Source of the DNA: Isoetes taiwanensis
Taxonomy: Eukaryota; Streptophyta; Lycopodiopsida; Isoetales; Isoetaceae
Length of the DNA stretch: 64,000 bases
Reading direction: 5' to 3'
NCBI GenBank assembly: GCA_021234155.1
Contig: JAJEKV010000018.1
Span: 21,005,252-21,069,251 of the forward strand
Below are positions 57,333-64,000 of this stretch, in pieces. The notes beneath the pieces were generated by a model that was given only the letters and a program-made list of their open reading frames with translations, was not told the origin of the DNA and did no database searches. Position 1 is the stretch's first letter, and every line of letters starts with the position of its first letter. Made by a program: the position numbers and the translations under genes.

Positions 57333-60300
57333 TCACAATTTCCTTTTTCTGCCAGCGAGAATACGAGATATTTGCAAACCCCTACTGAATGCTTGGTTGA
57401 ATAAAAGCCTAGTTTGGAACTCTGATACAAACGGGAACCAAGCGAGTACAGCAACTGGCGTGAATAAAATGAGGCCCATGATGAACTCGTACATTCGAGC
57501 AAGTGCTCGAACAGAATCGGTGAGACACACACATGCAAGTAGTGGCTTAATTGCTAGACCGATCTGCACAGAGGTCATTCAGAATCATAACTGGAAAGAG
57601 GAGCTAAAATGGCAATTAGTTTTTGAAGTAGTTACCTGTATTAGAGCCCATCCTGTGGGGACAAATGTGAGAAGGGCTGCAAAGAGGTCGCCCACGGTAA
57701 GGTCTACGACTACAAAAAGAATGATGATAATTGCCAAGAAGCCAACGAACAGCATTGCTTTTAGCAATCTGAACATGAGCTGGAAGTCACCGCTGAATCG
57801 CTTCCGACCAACTGATAGAATCTGCAAAATGCAAGCATTTGAAGAAAGTTACATCAAGAGTTTACGCAAATCCGTCTGAGACTTGGATCTATCTTTTACC
57901 TTAAGTACAGCCAGAACACCAACCACAACAAGCCAAGAAAGGCCATATATCTGCATGGACAAATACCCATTTTATTTTGATACAGTCTGCAGCAAAATAA
58001 CAATGCATCCGCGTACAGTGCACCAGAAGAACTTACGCTTATATTTTTGTCATTACGTGTAATGTGCAGATGATAAATTAGTCCGTATTGGTAAAGGAAA
58101 AAGCGTAAATTCAGTATGATTTCTAGAAGCCGACCCCGAATACCAGTATGGCTCAGGTATTCCTGTTCTTCGTCCCACCATGATTCCCAGCTCTTAGTAG
58201 CTGGAACTCCTATGCCACCATGATTATTCATCCATTTGTTCCAGTCATCCCAGTCGTCAACAATCTTTTGCCACTCAAATCCAGATGGGTTAAATAAGAA
58301 CGGCGCGAAAAGCCATGTAGCAACTAGAAACCACATTGAAGACGTAATTAAAAGATTGGCAATGGCACCCCTTGCAGTGGAACTGTAAACATTGTAGACT
58401 ATCAAAAGCAATAGTAACTCGAGCCCCTTGATGAAGTGACTCCTAGAATACAAACGATAGTTTTCAGCAAATTTTTCATGTCGGACAACAAAGCCTCTCC
58501 CGGTAGCTCTGTATTTTGCTCCACCATGGAGAATTGTACGTCCATAATAATGTGTCTTTGTGCCAAGTGAAAAAGTGAAGAAGACAGCGGCAAGTTGCAA
58601 CTGCATTACTATAAAATCACTGAGAGCCGTCCGGAATCCCCTCTCAAGACCAATTTCCATCAGCATAGGGAGTGCCATTAAAAATCCAAGTTGAACCAAT
58701 GACTGTGATGCCAAGGCTGCCTCAAGAGGAACATCGTTAAGGTCTGCGCTTTTTATAAGTGACTTCTCCATGCCACTTAACGATAAATATAATCGCCCAT
58801 AGAGAAACACATACACTGTGATTACAACGAGCTGCAGGGAACATATAATCAAGTGAAAATCAAAATAACAAGAGAAACTGCATTGATTAGCACATACCAG
58901 AGTGCTAAAATAAAATCCAACTGTTGTGAAGTAACAAGACAGCATGCGAAAAAAGTCGAAACGGTGACCCAATCTGTAAACATCTCTGCTAAGCGTCTGC
59001 TCCCCGTTCCCGTTTGCTACTTTGGCCTCGAAAAGAGATATCTGATTAAGACCCACATCACGTCCTTTTCCAACCTGTATGTATTCGTGATGCGTCACAT
59101 TTCCTCTTCGCAACGTGGAATTAAAACCTGGAAATTGCTTGTTTGCATAAGGACGCAAAACATAGCAAATTGCAAATGGAAAACGGGATATGTACCTAAA
59201 TTGCAAATGGAAAACGGGATATGTACCTGCGAAGATATCTTCACTTAAGTTGATAACTTTGGAAGCCTTGCTAATACCACCTCTTGTTATATGAAACAGC
59301 CTATCAAAGACATCTGGATGACCATAATGAAATCGGACCCTGGGAAATTAAAATGTTAAAGCATTCCTTGTGGTTGAAGGACACCATTGTTTTTAGAATC
59401 ATCAGGCCATTTACATCTTCACGCAATACCTCTTTTCAGTACAAAGAGATACTTAATTCCCTTGATCTAGATCTTAGTCATCCATAGTTTCTCATACAAG
59501 CAGCAAAGTGAACTTACTTTAGTGGGTTTGCAAGCACCCGTTGACCAATTGTTACAAAGCTTGTCTCCTGATTTGACATGAACCATGCCAATGAAGAAAC
59601 ACTGCGAAAAGAAATGGACTTTCAAAACCTTATCATTTATCGTCTGCATCCAACCTAGGGATCATGTCCTTTTTCCTTTGATGTGCCTTATGGTACTTCA
59701 TTTTATCTTATATATGTTTCTTAGATATGTTTCTTTAAAGTATATTGTTATAAGTATTAGTTCACCTTCCAGTAAATATGTGCTCCCGCACCCCAAGAAT
59801 TGTTGGTAATCTTACTCCATGGTCTCCATGGAACTCTTCCAGCAAATTCCGCATTTTAAATGCTTCTTCCAAATAGTTATCCTAGAAATTTCATGACAAA
59901 CGGATTAACTTTCCAAATGAAAATGTATTGAATATAGGAAGAGTTAAGTATCTGCTGGTGAGACCTGATTCATATCAATTGTCTGAAGAGCCTCCCCACG
60001 CGTGAAAATAATAGCGTGATTTTGGTTCTCAGGTTTTCCCTCTCCAATCTTTGCTGGACCTGGTAACTTGATCCTATAAATTTCCTGGAGAACCATAACC
60101 AAATAGTAATCTTTATGAGAATCCCTCTGAGGGCTTCTTTGATAGCAGCATAGGCAAATATTGCAATTTGGAATTCTGTAAACTCAGAAACCAACCTGAT
60201 CAAGGCCGTTAGCAGCTTTAACAAGGACCGAGTAGTAAACCTTCTTGATCTTGTCTTTATCTCTTTCTTCCACCTCATCAATGTATGCGACACGTAGTGA

Positions 60301-63300
60301 AGGATGACTGCATAAACGAAGAGCTCTGATTGAGATCAACTAGAGCCTATTGCACAACTCATGGGAAAGGACAACAAACTTATTACTTGAGCATCAGATT
60401 AAGAATGTCAGTGGCATGAGGATCTCCCGAGCGTTTTTGCAGCCCATATATTTGGCAAGTGGCTACATACGTAAACTTCATATCGGCAATTGCCTGGAGC
60501 TGTGCCCACAAAGATCGTTGACTTTTCTTTGCTTCCTCCACAGAACTTGCAATCACTTTATATCCTTCCAAAATTTCTGAACGGTGCACAATATTCGTTA
60601 GAGATGACATTTAGGCCTCACAAAGCTGTACAACATATAATGACAACGCACCAAAATTTATAAAGAAATAACTCAAGTTTGCTGAGTGCATCGGGAAACA
60701 GAAACATTAAAAAGTAGCAAGGTGAGATCAACTGTGCCATCCATGTCTCTTTTATGGGTAGGTTCCACAGGAATAGAGATTCGGATAATATCTTCTTTGT
60801 AGGCAAGTTAATTGAATTACAAGCAGTACAAAGATCAACTCAAGACAAATGAAGGTAACATTCGGCGCTCTTCTTTTATGTTCACGCATAGGAAGCCATG
60901 TGAGAACCAAAAGACTCTATAGTTACTCCTCACACAGATACGTTAAGAGGTCCTTATAATTCTCCGCATTATCTTCTTTATGTCTAAATAATGCTCATGC
61001 ATGGGAAGGTATGTGATATTCAAGATTCTATAGTTATTCTTCACACAGCTCCTTTTAAGGGGTCCTTATAATCTCAGATTCCCTTCTAGAGGCATTTTCT
61101 GTTATTCAGAAGGGGCATGGTTGTTGTTCTCACCAACCAACTCATTCTTTCTAGACTTTCAAATGCCTAATGCATTCATAAAAAGATCCATCGTGCCCCT
61201 TATCTTTTCATCTTCCTGCAATATCACATGTGCTCCTACAACAACTTCTAGATAAGTCAAATAAAGAAAATTGCAATTCTCACCGTCATCTGAGGCCATG
61301 TCAAGAAAAGCTTGCAACTCTAAAGCTCTTCTGTAATACATCATGCCTCTTACTGCAAGCAGAAACCATTCAAACGTATTAGGACATGTTTGACGAGGAT
61401 TAGCAAATAAATAGCATCCTCTTTACCTGTCCTTGAGAGTGTTTGCCCTCGAAAGGAAGCCCAGTTTCGCAACTCCAACTCATAATGGTCATTGCCCCAT
61501 ACTTCTGTTTCTGACTTGCAGTTTATTCTTTCAAGAAAGTTGTCCCATTCATCTGCAGAAAAAAATTCATCGCTACAGAATTCTGTTTTACGTATAAGTT
61601 ATGCATACTTTTATATATATATAAATAATATATGCATGTTTTTAACTGCATAAATGCATTTACACATCCGCAGGTATTTGTTTTAAATACGCATTGGATA
61701 TTACCTGGATAGATCTTTTGTAAATAGAAAAGAATGGACACCCCATCTTCATTGTCTTCACAAAGTTGCTCCTTAGTAAAGACAATCTCTTCACTATAAT
61801 ATGGTGTCAGAACACTGCAGCAGAAGGCATTTCATCAGTTAAAGATCTGAGTCCTTGAAAAGTTTATTCTGATAGAGTTAAGTGCAGGCAATGTTTAAAA
61901 CACGAGCAATGTGTATTTGTGAAACTCCTTTACATTGAGGCCGTTGGACGCTTTCATCATATGAAAGGTGACAGACAAACCTGAAGGCGAGCATGTTTCG
62001 AACACGAGGTGCACGTGGAAATTCCATGAACAATGAGTTGGTAAAGAATGCAATCCTTCGACGAGCTTCCAGGTTCGTAGGCACATCCATTGCAGACTCC
62101 TTAACAGTTAGCAGGAGATGAAGCCTCTTTATCTGGATATCGCAGCCCAAAACTGTTAGTGTTAACGAAGAGTTACTCCAACACAAAAACAACTAACCTG
62201 TTCCAACCATGCATCAGTTTCAGGCGGAGGATACAGCACTGCATTAAAGAGCTGGTCTTTTGAATCCTGGCTTCTAACCATTATTCCACGGTTGGAATCT
62301 AAAAACTCCCTGCGATTACAAACCCACCTCAAGTTTAATTTAAGCCAAAATTTTAAACTGACATATATGCGGCCAACCTTGCTTCATCAACCATCATATC
62401 CCGTGTTGCAACCTCAAACATGTCTTGAAGTAATAGAATAACACTGTGGCGTGCATCCAGGTTTGGTGCTTTCTGTCATGGAGAAGAGATATACAATTTA
62501 TATGCAAAAGAAACATCAGTGCATCAAAGTATGCAAGACTAAGCATACCAGAAACTCAATGAGTTTGACAAACTTGTCACTTAACGAAGGAAGAGCACTC
62601 ATTTTGAAGTGGTCTAACAAAGTATCGTCTGCAATGTGCTTATCCACTTCATTCAAAAGAGCTTCTAGTACTCTGACCATGCATAATACATTCATAAATA
62701 AATGACTTGTATGTTTCCAAAAAAAGCTTAAACGATATTGTACCTTTTCTCATTATTTGCCTTGATAATAACATTGAGGACATGCTTAAATGATTTATAG
62801 CATTCTTCAACTGCACATGCCATGTAATCATCTGCCTTAATCCGACGCCATAATTCTGAAACGTCCCTGCCTCGGAATACTGCTGCCATTTGTATGGCAA
62901 CTGGTATCTGTAAAATACAGAGAAAAAGATCCACATCCTTTGTGCAACAACTTCTGGAAAACCAAAGCCTAATATATATGATACCTTACTAGCAAGTAGA
63001 AAAGGAGGCCACTGTACGATGGACAAGTTGTGGTCTGATGAATATGGAACCAGCATAAGATCCATCTCTCTGCATTTCATCAACTTCAATTGACCTCAAC
63101 ATTATTGCGAAGACTTTTAACTGAATAGAGTAGGCTGTCACCTATTATTGATCAAATCTTCTTCACGGAAACTTGAAATAACTTCATTCCAGAGCTGTGC
63201 AAATTTTGCGGCTTCCTTCCTGTTATTTCCTGGCTGAAAAACAATGCAAACATAATTAGGATAAAATAGAGAGAAAAACAAAAGATAGGAATCCCAAGAT

Positions 63301-64000
63301 CTATAGTAAGGATGACCAGAACCTGATCATATCTCCGTCCCAGTGAAAAGCCTCGCCTTTGGGGATTATCTTTTGGAACTAGATTCTCGTGAAATGCCCC
63401 AGGCAAGGATTGGAAACGAGACCTCAGCATGCCCAGTGTACGTATCTGATCAAATAAAGATCAGAAAAGTACTGAAATTTCTGCAATGTTTTCACATAAA
63501 ACACCCATGTGTACAGAACTACCTCAAGACTTGCAAATGTACTAGCATGGGGGAAGAGGGGGTGTCAGAAAACAGAACTGTGGTTAAAATATGACATAAT
63601 ACGTCGTTTCCCACGCTGTAGAATGTGTAAAATATGACAAGGATCACTGATGGTTTCTGAGATAATGGTTACCTCACCAAGCCGTCTGAATGCTCCAGAA
63701 ATTCCACCGACCACTGTTGAATAGACAGCATACCAAATTTGTGTATCCATGAAATATATCTGCAAAATACATCTACTTAGCTATCAAATTGAAAACAATG
63801 CCATCATGCAATTAATCAAACAGGTTACTTATATATAATCTGGGTAGTTTTTACTTTCCTAGAGAATGCAGGGCTGATAAAATCAGAAACTATTACAAAT
63901 ATAGAAGGTAGCAGAACTTACCAGAATTACTGGGGCCCAGAGAGATATTACAGCACCAATGTTTTTCTTTGCTGCCATCCCGTACATAAATTTCAAAATT
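57333..64000 (-). CDS. Callose synthase (GSL, GT48 family), 3' two-thirds, 5' end beyond window
   Basis: Makes 1,3-beta-glucan from UDP-glucose at the plasma membrane (cell plate, plasmodesmata, pollen wall, wound callose). I joined 24 exons in one frame, about 1204 residues plus stop: 63971–63922, 63759–63673, 63445–63323, 63233–63142, 63069–62985, 62907–62744, 62672–62549, 62472–62378, 62309–62198, 62132–61981, 61814–61705, 61552–61427, 61352–61284, 60576–60387, 60307–60196, 60084–59965, 59881–59766, 59601–59518, 59339–59227, 59127–58898, 58831–58037, 57950–57900, 57821–57636, 57563–57333. All borders are GT/AG and phases agree. Landmarks: [122 protein letters not shown], then C-terminal membrane helices. 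The family has ~1900–1950 residues, so the window starts near residue 740. The first listed border (63971) is the least certain. No lesion seen. Subtype not assigned. Confidence 0.93.
59166..59228. repeat. 31-bp tandem duplication at a callose synthase splice donor
   Basis: A 31-bp unit containing TTGCAAATGGAAAACGGGAT and ATGTACCT is present twice with a period of exactly 31 bp. The copy nearer 59227 supplies the donor GTACAT of the exon 59339–59227. The other copy lies inside the intron and repeats the same GTACAT preceded by TTAG rather than GCAG. Confidence 0.9.

Noticed and set aside
57325-59248. + strand open frames over the callose synthase exons
   Set aside because: They are antisense to exons with strong family conservation.

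Overview
The window looks like nuclear DNA of a land plant. Genes are split by short GT–AG introns (mostly 60–250 bp), the background is AT-rich, and there is a PLS-class pentatricopeptide protein, a callose synthase, a proline-rich secreted protein and many transposon relics. The PPR style and the load of decayed retroelements suggest a non-flowering vascular plant such as a fern, but that is an inference with low confidence. Several CDS starts were moved inside longer open frames to the first real ATG.

Layout. 0–7.2 kb: no intact gene; short repeat arrays, a coiled-coil open frame and an old LINE tail. 7.35–8.37 kb: a three-exon gene for a conserved small membrane protein, probably plastid-targeted. 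9.11–11.09 kb (minus): an intronless PPR gene. 11–23.5 kb: L1 and RTE-like LINE relics and a 1.2-kb direct duplication. 23.6–24.7 kb: a sialyltransferase-like (GT29) pseudogene, followed by an intact gene for a secreted eight-cysteine, proline-rich protein. 25.5–37.1 kb: a modular minisatellite and three gene fragments with introns still recognisable (WRAP73-like WD40, CutA, UTP21/WDR36). These lie among hairpins that resemble Helitron 3' ends. 38.9–40.5 kb: another RTE-like LINE.

42.4–51 kb is a nested transposon stack. A Helitron-like terminus comes first, then a degraded DUF7869 (transposase-like) gene, then a 5'-truncated L1. The L1 is itself interrupted by three terminal-inverted-repeat elements with clean target duplications (CTTA, TAA, TTA). 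Removing the first two restores the L1 reading frame exactly. 51.2–54.1 kb (minus) holds an unrecognised decayed coding region. 54.7–56.0 kb is a further RTE-like LINE with its catalytic core deleted.

57.3–64 kb (minus) is the 3' two-thirds of a callose synthase gene. I could join 24 exons in one open frame; the 5' part lies beyond the window. The genes that look functional are the plastid membrane protein, the PPR protein, the secreted eight-cysteine protein and callose synthase. They are unrelated in pathway and only share a repeat-rich neighbourhood.
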